From NCBI GenBank assembly GCA_038277395.1, contig CM076196.1:25861260-25925259 (forward strand): DNA of 64,000 nt, written 5' to 3'. Made by a program: the position numbers and the translations under genes. Source of the DNA: Dryocosmus kuriphilus. Taxonomy: Eukaryota; Arthropoda; Insecta; Hymenoptera; Cynipidae. Positions 46,401 to 57,900 of this stretch are shown here, piece after piece. The notes beneath the pieces are model-generated. The model was given only the letters and a program-made list of their open reading frames with translations. It was not told the DNA's origin and ran no database searches. Position 1 is the first letter of the stretch. The number at the start of each line of letters is the position of its first letter.

Positions 46401-47340
46401 TGATGAATTTTCAATACAATCATTGAAATTTCAATCCAAAAAGATGAATTTTCAAAAGGAGAAATGTAATAATTGAATTTTTAACCAAAAATTTTTTAAA
46501 AAATTTTTAATTGACCCAAAATGTAACAATTGAATTTTTAACCAAAAGTGATGAATTTTCAACAAAATCATTCAATTTTCAAAACGAAAAATCTTGAAAT
46601 TGAATCTGTAACCAAAAATAAAGATAAATTTAACCAAAAATGAAGTAGCTAAATTTTAAATAAAAATGATTAATTTAAAAAAAAATATCTAACACGAAAC
46701 TAAATTATTAAAATTTTTTATTAAAAACGTAATATTTTCAAACAATTAAATGAATTATCAATAAAAAATGGTTATATTTTTAACAACGAAAAAAAAACAA
46801 TTTTCAACGGAAAAGTTGAATTTTTAACTGAAAAAGACGAATTTTTAACAACAACAAAAAAAAAAAGAATTCTTTACAAAAATGTAAGAATTGCATTTTT
46901 CAACCAAAAGTGATGAATTTTGAACAAAATTGTTGAATTTTCAATCGAAAAATATGATTTTTCAAAACAAAAAATGTAATAATTGAATTTTTAACCAAAA
47001 ATAAAAAATAAATTGACCCAAAATGTAACAATTGAATTTTTAACCAAAAGTGATGAATTTTCAATAAAATCGTTTAATTTTCACTCAAAAAAGAGGAACT
47101 CTCATTACCAAAAATGTAATAGTTTAATTTTTAACCCAAAATAAAAAAGATTCAACCAAGAATAGAACAGGTAAATTTTGAAGTAAAAACATTAAATAAT
47201 TTTTAACTGAAAAAGACGAAGTTTTAACAAATTAGTTTAATTTTCAACCAAAAATGATGAATTCTCAACCAAATCGTTAAATTTTCAATCGAAGAAGATG
47301 ATTTTTCAACCAAAATTGAATTAAATGACTTTTGAGCCAG
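43500..47340 (+). repeat. Degenerate repeat array in a TMF1 intron, forward orientation
   Basis: Short units of the form TTGAATTTTCAACCAAAA are repeated throughout. On a larger scale CAACCAAAAATGGAGCAGCT recurs near 44420, 45100 and 45785, a period of about 680 bp. The same larger unit, in reverse orientation, makes up the array after 51 kb. The frames at 45200-45457 (plus) and 58422-58679 (minus) translate to clearly related low-complexity peptides, which shows the common origin. Copies here are diverged, so this part is older. Confidence 0.85.
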
Positions 47341-47516
47341 AAAATACTTTTCTTGTAGATAAAAATGGTTCATTCTTTTACAGGATTTTTATTAATTTAG
47401 ACCAAATTTGTGTGAAAGATGAGCAGAACGAGAAAAAGGGAATATTTCTAATAAAAAATGTAACTTTTAGATAACCCCAGATGAAAAAGTAACGAAATTA
47501 TTGAAAAATAACCCGT

Positions 47517-48860
47517 TTCAATATTTCGATTCACATAAAAAAAAAAATTAAAAAATAGAAAAAAAATCTTAATTTAAAAACTGGTTTGGACAAATTAAAT
47601 AATTATGACAGTATAAATTATTACATCTATCACCGAATTGTGTTTCCTTCTTCTTTTTTGAATTTAAATTGAATTGAGTCTTTTTCCTTGAATGTTTGTT
47701 TCTGTTAGAATTTGCAATTCATAACGTATTTTGGACGTTTTGAAATGTTACAAAATTTGCTTTTATTGTCTTGAAAAGGATGTTAATGAAAACCAGTAAA
47801 TTTTTTGTAAATGATTTTTAATTGTGAATTAAAACAAATAAAAAAATCAGGTAGGGGATTTGGAGGTTGCCGTCTTTTTCTTCTCTCCTTTTTTAGTCTC
47901 TGTTTTTTATTTGAATCGAGATATTGAGAGAGAGAGAGAGTGAGAGAGAGGGGGGAGAGAGCTCTGAGTCTTCAATATTTCGATTCACATAAAAAAAAAA
48001 TTGAAAAGATAGAAAAAAAATCTTAATTCAAAAACTGGTTTGGACAAATCAAATAATTATGACAGTATAATTAATTACATCTATCAACGAATTGTGTTTC
48101 CTTCTTCTTTTTTGAATTTAAATTAAATTGAGTCTTTTTCCTTGACTGTTTCTTTTTGTCAGAATTTGCAATTCATAACGTATTTTGGACGTTTTGAAAT
48201 GTTAAAAAATTTGTTTTTATTGTCTAGAAAAGGGTGTTAATGAAAACCAAGTTGTTAAATTTTTTATAAATGATTTTTGATTGTGAATTAAAACAAATAA
48301 AAAAAAATCAGTTAGGGGATTTGGACGTTGCCGTTTTTTTCTTCTCTCTTTTTTTTTAGACTCTCTTTTTTATTATTTGAATCGAGATATTGAGGGGGGG
48401 GGGGGGGGGGGGGGGAAGAGAGAGGCGGAGGGAAAGAGAGAGAGAGAGAGAGCTCTGAGTCTTCAATATTTCGATTCACATAAAAAAAAAAATTGAAAAG
48501 ATAGAAAAAAAATCTTAATTCAAAAAATGGTTTGGACAAATTAAATAATTATGACAGTATAATTAATTGCATCTATCAACGAATTGTGTTTCCTTCTTCT
48601 TTTTTGAATTTAAATTGAATTGAGTCTTTTTCCTTGACTGTTTCTTTTTGTCAGAATTTGCAATTCATAACGTATTTTGGACGTTTTGAAATGTTCAAAA
48701 ATTTGTCTTTATTTTCTTGAAAAGGGTGTTATTGAAAACCAAGTTGGTGAATTTTTTGTAAATGATTTTTGATTGTGAATTAAAACAAATTAAACAAAAT
48801 TCAGCTAGGGGATTTGGAGGTTGCCGTCTTTTCCTTCTCTCCTTTTTTTAGTCTCTGTTT
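47517..48860. repeat. Three tandem copies of a roughly 450-490-bp unit separated by GA-rich tracts
   Basis: TTCAATATTTCGATTCACAT begins copies near 47517, 47971 and 48461. Each copy continues with CTGGTTTGGACAAAT or a close variant, GAATTGTGTTTCCTTCTTCT and ATAACGTATTTTGGACGTTT, and ends in AATCGAGATATTGAG followed by (GA)n or related tracts. Copies are highly similar. A 22-base G-run lies at 48394-48415 between copies 2 and 3. Confidence 0.88.
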
Positions 48861-48871
48861 TTTATTTGAAT

Positions 48872-49233
48872 CGAGATATTGAGATAGAGATATTGAGATA
48901 CTGAGATATTGAGGTATTGAGATAGAGATATTGAGATACTGAGATATTGAGGTACTGAGATAGAGATATTGAGATACTGAGATACTGAGGTATTGAGATA
49001 GAGATATTGAGATACTGAGATATTGAGGTATTGAGATAGAGATATTGAGATACTGAGATATTGAGGTATTGAAATAGAGATATTGAGATACTGATATATT
49101 GAGGTATTGAGATAGAGATATTGAGATACTGAGATATTGAGGTATTGAGATAGAAATATTGAGGTACTGAGATAGAGATATTGAGATACTGAGATATTGA
49201 GGTATTGAGATAGAGATATTGAGATACTGAGAT

Positions 49234-49266
<33 letters not shown>
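48872..49266. repeat. Minisatellite of GAGATATTGAGATACT units ending in a GA microsatellite
   Basis: Units of 6-12 bp (GAGATATT, GAGATACT, GAGGTATT, GAGATAGA) combine into repeats of about 42 bp. A pure (GA)n tract follows at 49229-49266. It probably expanded from the AATCGAGATATTGAG sequence that ends each unit of the preceding triplication. It ends about 20 bases from the donor of the TMF1 exon at 49290. Its minus-strand frame encodes only an SQYLNIS repeat. Confidence 0.9.
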
Positions 49267-49269
<3 letters not shown>

Positions 49270-49289
49270 TAAAAAAATAAAATACTTAC

Positions 49290-49531
49290 TACGGGCCAAA
49301 TACTATTTGCACTACTTATAGAATCTCTTCCGATACTTAAAGTTGGGCTGAGTCTATATTCTTCTTCGACAGTTTGTTGCTGTTCCAATATTGCATTATT
49401 TTTTCTCTTTTCCGCATCAGTCGCTGCTTTCTCCATCAACAATTTGTTTTCTAATGAATTTATTTCTCGTTTCAACTCCTTCAGCTGACTCGAATGGGAC
49501 TCTTCCATTATTTTTTATCCTGTTCTGATAC
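49290..49531 (-). CDS. TMF1: TMF1 third-to-last exon, with a 1-nt frame break in an A-run
   Basis: On the minus strand the acceptor ATATTTTTAG ends at 49532 and the donor GTAAGT begins at 49289. From 49508 the frame reads MEESHSSQLKELKREINSLE, then KNNAILEQQQTVEEEYRLSP and ISSANSIWPV, and joins the exon at 43439 in phase. This is the coiled-coil and linker region before the TMF C-terminus. Upstream of 49508 the same frame meets TAA, whereas the exon's first bases read VSEQDKK in a frame one base off. The shift falls in the six-A run opposite 49511-49516. The exon is 242 bp and 243 would be in phase at both ends, so a missing A is likely. The internal ATG is not a start. Earlier exons lie beyond base 64000. 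Confidence 0.85.
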
Positions 49532-49859
49532 CTAAAAATATCAATAAATATAAAACCAGGGATCATAGCGCAAGTTCTCAAAAAAGGAGGAAAAAGGGAA
49601 TTTTTTTTACGAACAAGGGGCAAAATTGGGGAAATAAACACTTATTTTTACATGCAGAAACCAAGAAACAATCTTTTTATAAGAAATTTTATATTTATAA
49701 CTAATTTATTCCAAATCAAATGATTTAAAATGAAAACTTTGAAAACGAGGTAATTTGAAAACTGAGGATTCAAAGATTAACAATTTATTAAAATTAATAA
49801 TTCTTTCAACTCGAACAATCTAAAATTGAAGTCTTTCAAAATATCAATATTGAAAAAAA

Positions 49860-50660
49860 ACTTTTCTCTCCGATTTATCAACACAAGAAAAGAGATTAGC
49901 CTCTAACTAAAATATTTGAATTTTTCATCAAAAAAGTTACACTTTCAATCAAAAAAATTAATTCTTAATCAAAATAAATTACATTTTCAAAATCAAAAAA
50001 TTATTTTTCAACGGAATAGTTTAAATTTTAACTGAAATTGACCAATTTTTAACCAAATAATTGAATTATCAACACAAGAAACAGATTTTCAATTAAAAAG
50101 TTTAATTTCCACACAAAATGAATTTCCTACCAAAAAAAAAAACTAATTTTCAATCAATCAGTTTAATTGTTAATCTAAAATCATGATTTTTGAAAAAAAG
50201 ATGAATTTTTTATCAAAATAGTTGAATTTAAAAAAAAAATTGTTAAATTTTTCACTAAAAAAGCTGAATTCTCAACCAAAAATGGAGCAGTTAAGTTTTG
50301 AAGAAAAAAATAATAATTTGAACCAAAACTAGTTGAATTTTCAACATCAAAATTAATTTCTAACTAAAATATTTGAATTTTTCATTAAAAAAGTTACACT
50401 TTTAATCAAAAAAATTAATTTTTAATCAAAATAAGTTACATTTTCAACATCAAAAAATTATTTTTCAACGGAATAGTTTAAATTTTAACTGAAAAGTACC
50501 TATTTTTAACACAATAGTTAAATATTATCAACCCAAAAACAAACATTTTCAATTAAACATTTGAATTTCTACAAAGAGAGATGAATTTTCAGTAACAAAA
50601 AATGTATTTTCAGTCAAACATATAAATTTTTAAACAAAAAACATGATTTTTCAACCAAAG
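49860..50660 (+). repeat. Repeat array, forward orientation, left part of the palindrome
   Basis: It carries the same units as 43500-47340 (CAACCAAAAATGGAGCAGTT near 50276; TTGAATTATCAACACAAGAA near 50061). From about 50180 it is the left arm of the palindrome described next. Confidence 0.8.
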
Positions 50661-51855
50661 ATAAATTACCCTGTTCTAAATGTACACAAAATGTCTTTCA
50701 AACAAAAATTTCAATAAAACATTTCCTTCCAAAAAAAGATTATTTTTCAAGCAAAAATGCAACAATTTTGTTAGAAATTGTTTAAAATTCATCTTGGGTG
50801 TAAAATCAACTGTTTTATTGAAAAGTGCTCTTTTTGGATTAATAATTCAACTATTTTTCTTTGGAAAATAATTTTTTTTTCGTTGGAAAATAAACTAACA
50901 TTTTTGTTTGAGGATACATCTTTTCTGGTTGAAAATTCAACTAGTTTGTTAAAAATTGGTCTTTGTTAATTAAAAATTTTAAATATTCCCTTGAAAAAAA
51001 AAACTATTTTTTTTGTCGTTGAAAATATAACTATTTTTCATTAAAGATTCATTTCTTTGGTTCGCAGATAATTTTTATTTCTTTATTGAAAATTCAACTA
51101 GTTTCGGTTAAAAATTAATTTTTATTTCTTCAAAATTTAGCTGTTCCATTTCTGGTTGAGAATTTATCTTTTCTAGTTTAAAATTGAACTATTTTTTGTT
51201 TTTTTAAATTTAACAATTTTCTTAAATATTCATTTTTGGTTGAAGAATAATATTTTTTTGTTGAAATTGATTTTTTTTTTGCATGAAAAATAATCTTTTC
51301 TTGGAAGGAAATGTTTTATTGAAATTTTTGTTTGAAAGACATTTTGTATACATTTAGAACAGGGTAATTTATCTTTGGTTGAAAAATCATGTTTTTTGTT
51401 TAAAAATTCATATGTTTCACTGAAAATACATTTTTTTTTTTACTGAAAATTCATCTCTCTTTGTAGAAATTCAAACGTTTACTTGAAAATGTCTGTTTTT
51501 GGGTTGATAATATTTAACCATTGTGTTAAAAAATGGTCCTTTTCAGTTAAAATTTAAACTATTCCGTTGAAAAATAATTTTTTGATGTTGACAATGTAAC
51601 TTATTTTGATTAAAAATTAATTTTCTTCTTTGAAAGTGTAACTTTTTTGATGAAAAATTCAAATATTTTGGTTAGAAGTTAATTTTGATGTTAAAAATTC
51701 AACTAGTTATGGTTCAAATTAATATTTTTTTCTTCAAAATTTAGCTGCTTCATTTTTGGTTGAGAATTCAGCTTTTCTAGTGAAAAATTTAACAATTTTT
51801 TTTTTTTTTAATTCAATTATTTTGATAAAAAATTCATCTTTGTTTCAAAAATCAT
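50180..51855. repeat. Large palindrome: about 580-bp arms around a 520-bp spacer
   Basis: The left arm is about 50180-50760 and the right arm about 51283-51855. The least repetitive part proves the pairing. CCCTGTTCTAAATGTACACA at 50671 is matched by the complement of TGTATACATTTAGAACAGGG near 51345. AACATTTCCTTCCAAAAAAA is matched by the complement of TTGGAAGGAAATGTT. The similarity extends outward through CAACTAGTT to the CATGATTTTT block. The spacer itself holds array units and ORF-like noise. The repeat units switch from forward to reverse orientation across it. Confidence 0.85.
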
Positions 51856-54800
51856 GAAAAATGAAAATTTTTGGTTAAAAATTCAATTATTACATTTTTC
51901 GTTTTGAAAATTCATGTTTTTCGAATGAAAATTCAACAATTTTGTTGAAAATTCATCACTTTTGGTTAGAAATGCAACTGTTACATTTTTGTAAAGAATT
52001 CGTTTTTTTGTTGTTAAAAATTCGCCTTTTTCAGTCAAAAATTCAACTATTCCGATGGAAATTAATTTTTTGTTGTTAAAAATATAACTATTTTTTATTG
52101 ATAATTCATTTAATTGTTTGAAAATATAACTTTTTGAATGAAAAATTGAAATAATTTAGTTTAGTGTCATTTATAATTTTTTTTAATTAATAATTTTTGC
52201 TTAAAATTTAGCAACTTCATTTTTGGTTAAATTTACTTTTATTTTTGGTTGCAAGTTCAATTACAAGATTTTTTGTTTCGAAAATTCAATGATTTTGTTG
52301 AAAATTCATCACTTTTGGTTAAAAATTTAATAGTTACATTTTGGATCAATTTTAAAAAATTTTTTTTATTTTTGGTTAAAAATTCAATTATTACATTTTT
52401 CGTTTTGAAAATTCATCTTTTTCGATTTAAAATTCAACAATTTTGTTGAAAATACATCACTTTCGGTTGAAAAATGCAATTGTTATATTTTTGTAAAGAA
52501 TTTTTGTTTTGTTTTTTGTTAAAAATTCGTCTTTTTCAGTTAAAAATTCAACTTTTCCGTTGAAAATTATTTTTTTTTTTTTGTTAAAAATATAACTATT
52601 TTTTATTGATAATTCATTTACTTGTTTAAAAATATTACTGTTTTAATGAAAAACTTAAATAATTTAGTTTCGTGTTAATTGTTTTTTTTTTAAATTAATC
52701 ATTTTTAATTAAAATTTAGCTACTTCATTTTTGATTAAATTTATTTTTATTTTTGGTTACAAATTCAATTACAAGCTTTTTCGTTTTGAAAATTCAATGA
52801 TTTTGTTGAAAATTCATCACTTTTGGTTAAAAATTCAATTGTTACATTTTGGGTCAATTAAAATTTTTTTTTAAAATTTTTGGTTAAAAATTCAATTGTT
52901 ACATTTTTCGTTTTGAAAATTCATCTTTTTCGATTGACAGTTCAATGATTGTATTGAAAATTCATCACTTTTGGTTGAAAATTAAATTGTTACATTTTTG
53001 GTTGAAAACTTAAATAATTTGTTAAAACTTCGTCTTTTCAGTTAAAAATTAATTAATATTTTTTCTTCAAAATGTGCTTGCTCTTTTCTTGGTTGAATCT
53101 TTTTTATTTTTGGTTAAAAATTAAACTATTACATTTTTTGTTTTGAAAATTCATGTTTTTCGATTAAAAATTCAACAATTTTGTTCAAAATTCCTCACTT
53201 TTGGTTCAGAAATGCAATTCTTACATTTTGTAAAGAACTCTCTTTTTTTGTTATTAAAAATTCGTTTTTTTCAGTTAAAATTTAAACTATTCCGTTGAAA
53301 AATAATTTTCTGATGTTGAAAATGTAACTTATTTTGTTTAAAAATTAATTTATTTGTTTGAAAGTGTAACTTTTTTGATGAAAAATTCAAATATTTTGGT
53401 TAAGTTAATTTTGATATTAAAAATTCAACTATTTTTGGTTAAAATTAATATTTTTTTCTTCAAAATTTAGCTGCTCCATTTTTAGTTGAAAATTCAGCTT
53501 TTTAGTGAAAAATTTAACAATTTTTTTTTGAAATTTAACTATTTTCATAAAAAATTCATCTTTGTTTGAAAAATCATGATTTTAGGTTAAAAATTAAACT
53601 GTTTGATTGAAAATCAGTTTTTTTTTTTGTCGGAAATTCATTTTCTGTGGAAATTCGACTTTTTAATTGAAAATCTCTTTTCTTGTGTTGATAATTCAAT
53701 TATTTGGTTAAAAATTGGTCTTTTTCAGCTAAAAATTAAACTGTTTTTTGTTTTTGAAAATTGAAAGATTTTGTTAAAAATTCGTCTTTGGTTGAAAAAT
53801 CATATTTTTTTGGTTAAAAATTGATATGTATGACTGAAAATAAATTTTTTTTTTTTAAATTCCTTTTCGTGAAAATCCAACTGTTTCATAGAAAGTCTCT
53901 TTTCTTGTGTTGATAATTCAATTATTTAGTTCAAAATTGGTCTTTTTCAGTTAAAATTTAAACTATTCCGTCGAAAAAATAATTGTTTGATGTTAAAAAT
54001 GTAACTTATTTTGATTAATAATTAATTCTTTACGTTAATTTTGATGTTGAAAATTCAACTATTTTTGGTTCAAACTAATATTTTTTTCTTCTAAATTTAG
54101 ATACTCCATTTTTGGTATAGAATTCATCTTTTTTAGTGAAAAATTTAACTTGTTTGAAAGTTTACTATTTTGATAAAAATTTAATTTTTTTTTGAAAAAC
54201 CATGATTTTAAGTTAAAAATTATACTGTTTGAAAATCAGTTTTTTTTTTTGGTTTGAAATTCATTTTGTATGGAAATTCAACTTTTTAATTGAAAATCTC
54301 TTTTCTTGTGTTGATAATTCAATTATTTGGTTAAAAATTGGTCTTTTTCAGTTCAAAATTAAACTGTTCTTTGTTTCTGGAAATTGAACGATTTTTTTTA
54401 AAATTCATCTTCGGTTGAAGAATTCATCTTTGGTTGAAAAATCATATTTTTTGGTTAAAAATTGATATGTATGACTGAAAATAAATTTTTTTTTAAAATT
54501 CTGTTCTTTGCGTGAAAATCCAACTTTTTAATCGAAAATTTCTTTTCTTGTGTTGATAATTTAATTATTTGTTTAAAAATTGGTCTTCTTCAGTTAAAAT
54601 TTAATCTATTCCGTTGAAAAATAATTTTTTGATGTTGAAAATGTAACTTATTTTGATTAAAAATTAATTTTTTTAATTGACAGTGTAACTTTTTTGATGG
54701 AAAATTCAAATATTTTAGTTAGAAGTTAATTTTGATGTTGAAAATTCAACTCTTTTTGTTTCAAACTAATATTTTTTTCTTCTAAATTTAGCTCCTCTAT

Positions 54801-54900
54801 TTTTGGTTGAGAATTCATCTTTTTTAGTGAAAAATTTAATCTTTTTTTTTTTCAAATTTAACTATTTTGATAAAAAATTAATCTTTTTTGAAAAATCATG
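51300..54900 (-). repeat. Diverged repeat array, reverse orientation
   Basis: Units of the form GGTTAAAAATTCAACTATTT are repeated with many indels. Larger-scale markers include TTGATATGTATGACTGAAAA near 53820 and 54465 and CTCCATTTTTGGTTGAGAAT near 54805. Copies are clearly less alike than those after 54.9 kb, so the array grades from old to young toward the right. Confidence 0.8.
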
Positions 54901-57900
54901 TTAAGTTAAAAATTAAACTGTTTGAAAATAATTTTTTTTTTTGGTTGAAAATTTATTTTGTGTGGAAATTGAACTTCTTAATTTAAAATCTCTTTTCTTG
55001 TGTTGATAATTCAATTATTTGGTAAAAATTTTTTTTTTTTTAAATTAAAAATTAAAATGTTTTTTGTTTTTGAAAATTGAACGATTTTGTTAAAAATTCA
55101 TCTTTGGTTAAAAATTTATATGTATGACTGAAAATACTTTTTTTTTTGAAAATTCCTTTTCTTTTGCGTGAAAATCCAACTGTTTAATTGAAAATCTCTT
55201 TTTTTAGGTTGATAATTTAACTATTGTGTTAAAAATTGGTATTTTTCAGTTAAAATTTAAACTATTCCGTTGAAAAAAATAATTTTTTGATGTTGAAAAT
55301 GTAACCTACTTAGATTAAGCATTCATTTTTTTGATTGAAAGTGTAGCTTTTTCGATGAAAAATTCAAATATTTTGGTTGGAAGTTAATTTTAATGTTAAA
55401 AAATCAACTATTTTTGGTTCAAACTAATATTTTTTCTTCAAAATTTAGTTGCTCCATTTTTGGTTGAGAATTCAGCTTTTTTAGTGAAAAATTTTATCAT
55501 TTTTTTGAAATTTAACTATTTTTAATAAAAAATTAATCCTTGTTTGAAAAATCATGATTTTAGGTTAAAAATGAAACTGTTTGATTGAAAATAATTTCTT
55601 CTTTGGTTGCAAATTTATTTTGTGTGTGGAAATTGAACTTTTTAATTGAAAATCTCTTTTCCTGTGTTGATAATTCAATTATTTGGTTAAAAATTGTTTT
55701 CTTTTTCAGCTAAAAATTAAACTGTTTTTTGTTTTTGAAAATTGAACGATTTTGTTAAAAATTCATCTTTGGTTAAAAATTTATATGTATGACTGAAAAT
55801 ACTTTTTTTTTTGAAAATTCCTTTTCTTTGCGTGAAAATTGAACTGTTTAATTGAGAATGTCTTTTTTGGGTTGATAATTTTACTATTGTGTTAAAAAAT
55901 TGGTATTTTTCAGTTAAAATTTAAACTAGTCCGTTGAAAAATAATTTTTTGATGTTGAAAATGTAACTTGCTTAGATTGAGCATTAATTTTTTTGATTGA
56001 AAGTGCAGCTTTTTCGATGAAAAATTCAAATATTTTGGTTAGAAGTTAATTTTAATGTTAAAAATTCAACTATTTTTGGTTCAAACTAATATTTTTTCTT
56101 CAAAATTTAGTTGCTCCATTTTTGGTTGAGAATTCAGCTTTTTTAGTGAAAAATTTTATCATTTTTTTGAAATTTAACTATTTTAATAAAAAATTAATCC
56201 TTGTTTGAAAAATCATGATTTTAGGTTAAAAATGAAACTGTTTGATTGAAAATAATTTCTTCTTTGGTTGCAAATTTATTTTGTGTGGAAATTGAACTTT
56301 TTAATTGAAAATCTCTTTTCCTGTGTTGATAATTCAATTATTTTGGTTAAAAATTGTTTTCTTTTTCAGCTAAAAATTAAACTGTTTTTTGTTTTTGAAA
56401 ATTGAACGATTTTGTTAAAAATTCATCTTTGGTTAAAAATTTATATGTATGACTGAAAATACTTTTTTTTTTTTTTGAAAATTCCTTTTCTTTGCGTGAA
56501 AATTGAACTGTTTAATTGAGAATGTCTTTTTTTGGGTTGATAATTTTACTATTGTGTTAAAAAATTGGTATTTTTCAGTTAAAATTTAAACTAGTCCGTT
56601 GAAAAATAATTTTTTGATGTTGAAAATGTAACTTGCTTAGATTGAGCATTAATTTTTTTGATTGAAAGTGCAGCTTTTTCGATGAAAAATTCAAATATTT
56701 TGGTTAGAAGTTAATTTTAATGTTAAAAATTCAACTATTTTTGGTTCAAACTAATATTTTTTCTTCAAAATTTAGTTGCTCCATTTTTGGTTGAGAATTC
56801 AGCTTTTTTTTAGTGAAAAATTTTATCATTTTTTTGAAATTTAACTATTTTAATAAAAAATTAATCCTTGTTTGAAAAATCATGATTTTAGGTTAAAAAT
56901 GAAACTGTTTGATTGAAAATAATTTCTTCTTTGGTTGCAAATTTATTTTGTGTGGAAATTGAACTTTTTAATTGAAAATCTCTTTTTCTGTGTTGATAAT
57001 TCAATTATTTGGTTAAAAATTGTTTTCTTTTTCAGCTAAAAATTAAACTGTTTTTTGTTTTTGAAAATTGAACGATTTTGTTAAAAATTCATCTTTGGTT
57101 AAAAATTTATATGTATGACTGAAAATACTTTTTTTTTTTTGAAAATTCCTTTTCTTTGCGTGAAAATTGAACTGTTTAATTGAGAATGTCTTTTTTGGGT
57201 TGATAATTTAACTATTGTGTTAAAAATTGGTATTTTTCAGTTAAAATTTAAACTAGTCCGTTGAAAAATAATTTTTTGATGTTGAAAATGTAACTTACTT
57301 AGATTAAGCATTAATTTTTTTGATTGAAAGTGCAGCTTTTTCGATGAAAAATTCAAATATTTTGGTTACAAGTTAATTTTAATGTTAAAAATTCAACTAT
57401 TTTTGGTTCAAACTAATATTTTTTCTTCAAAATTTAGTTGCTCCATTTTTGGTTGAGAACTCAGCTTTTTTAGTGAAAAATTTTATCATTTTTTTGAAAT
57501 TTAACTATTTTAATAAAAAATTAATCCTTGTTTGAAAAATCATGATTTTAGATTAAAAATGAAACTATTTGATTGAAAATAATTTCTTCTTTGGTTGCAA
57601 ATTTATTTTGTGTGGAAATTGAACTTTTTAATTGAAAATCTCTTTTCCTGTGTTGATAATTCAATTATTTGGTTAAAAATTGTTTTCTTTTTCAGCTAAA
57701 AATTAAACTGTTTTTTGTTTTTGAAAATTGAACGATTTTGTTAAAAATTCATCTTTGGTTAAAAATTTATATGTATGACTGAAAATACTTTTTTTTTTTT
57801 TTTAAATTCCTTTTCTTTGCGTGAAAATCCAACTGTTTAATTGAAAATGTCTTTTTTTGGGTTGATAATTTAACTATTGTGTTAAAAATTGGTATTTTTC

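Noticed and set aside
48801..49508. 235-codon minus-strand open frame including SQYLNISIS repeats
   Set aside because: It is the TMF1 exon read through its donor (GTAAGT at 49289) into the minisatellite. The repeat peptide is a translation of GAGATATT units, not a protein.
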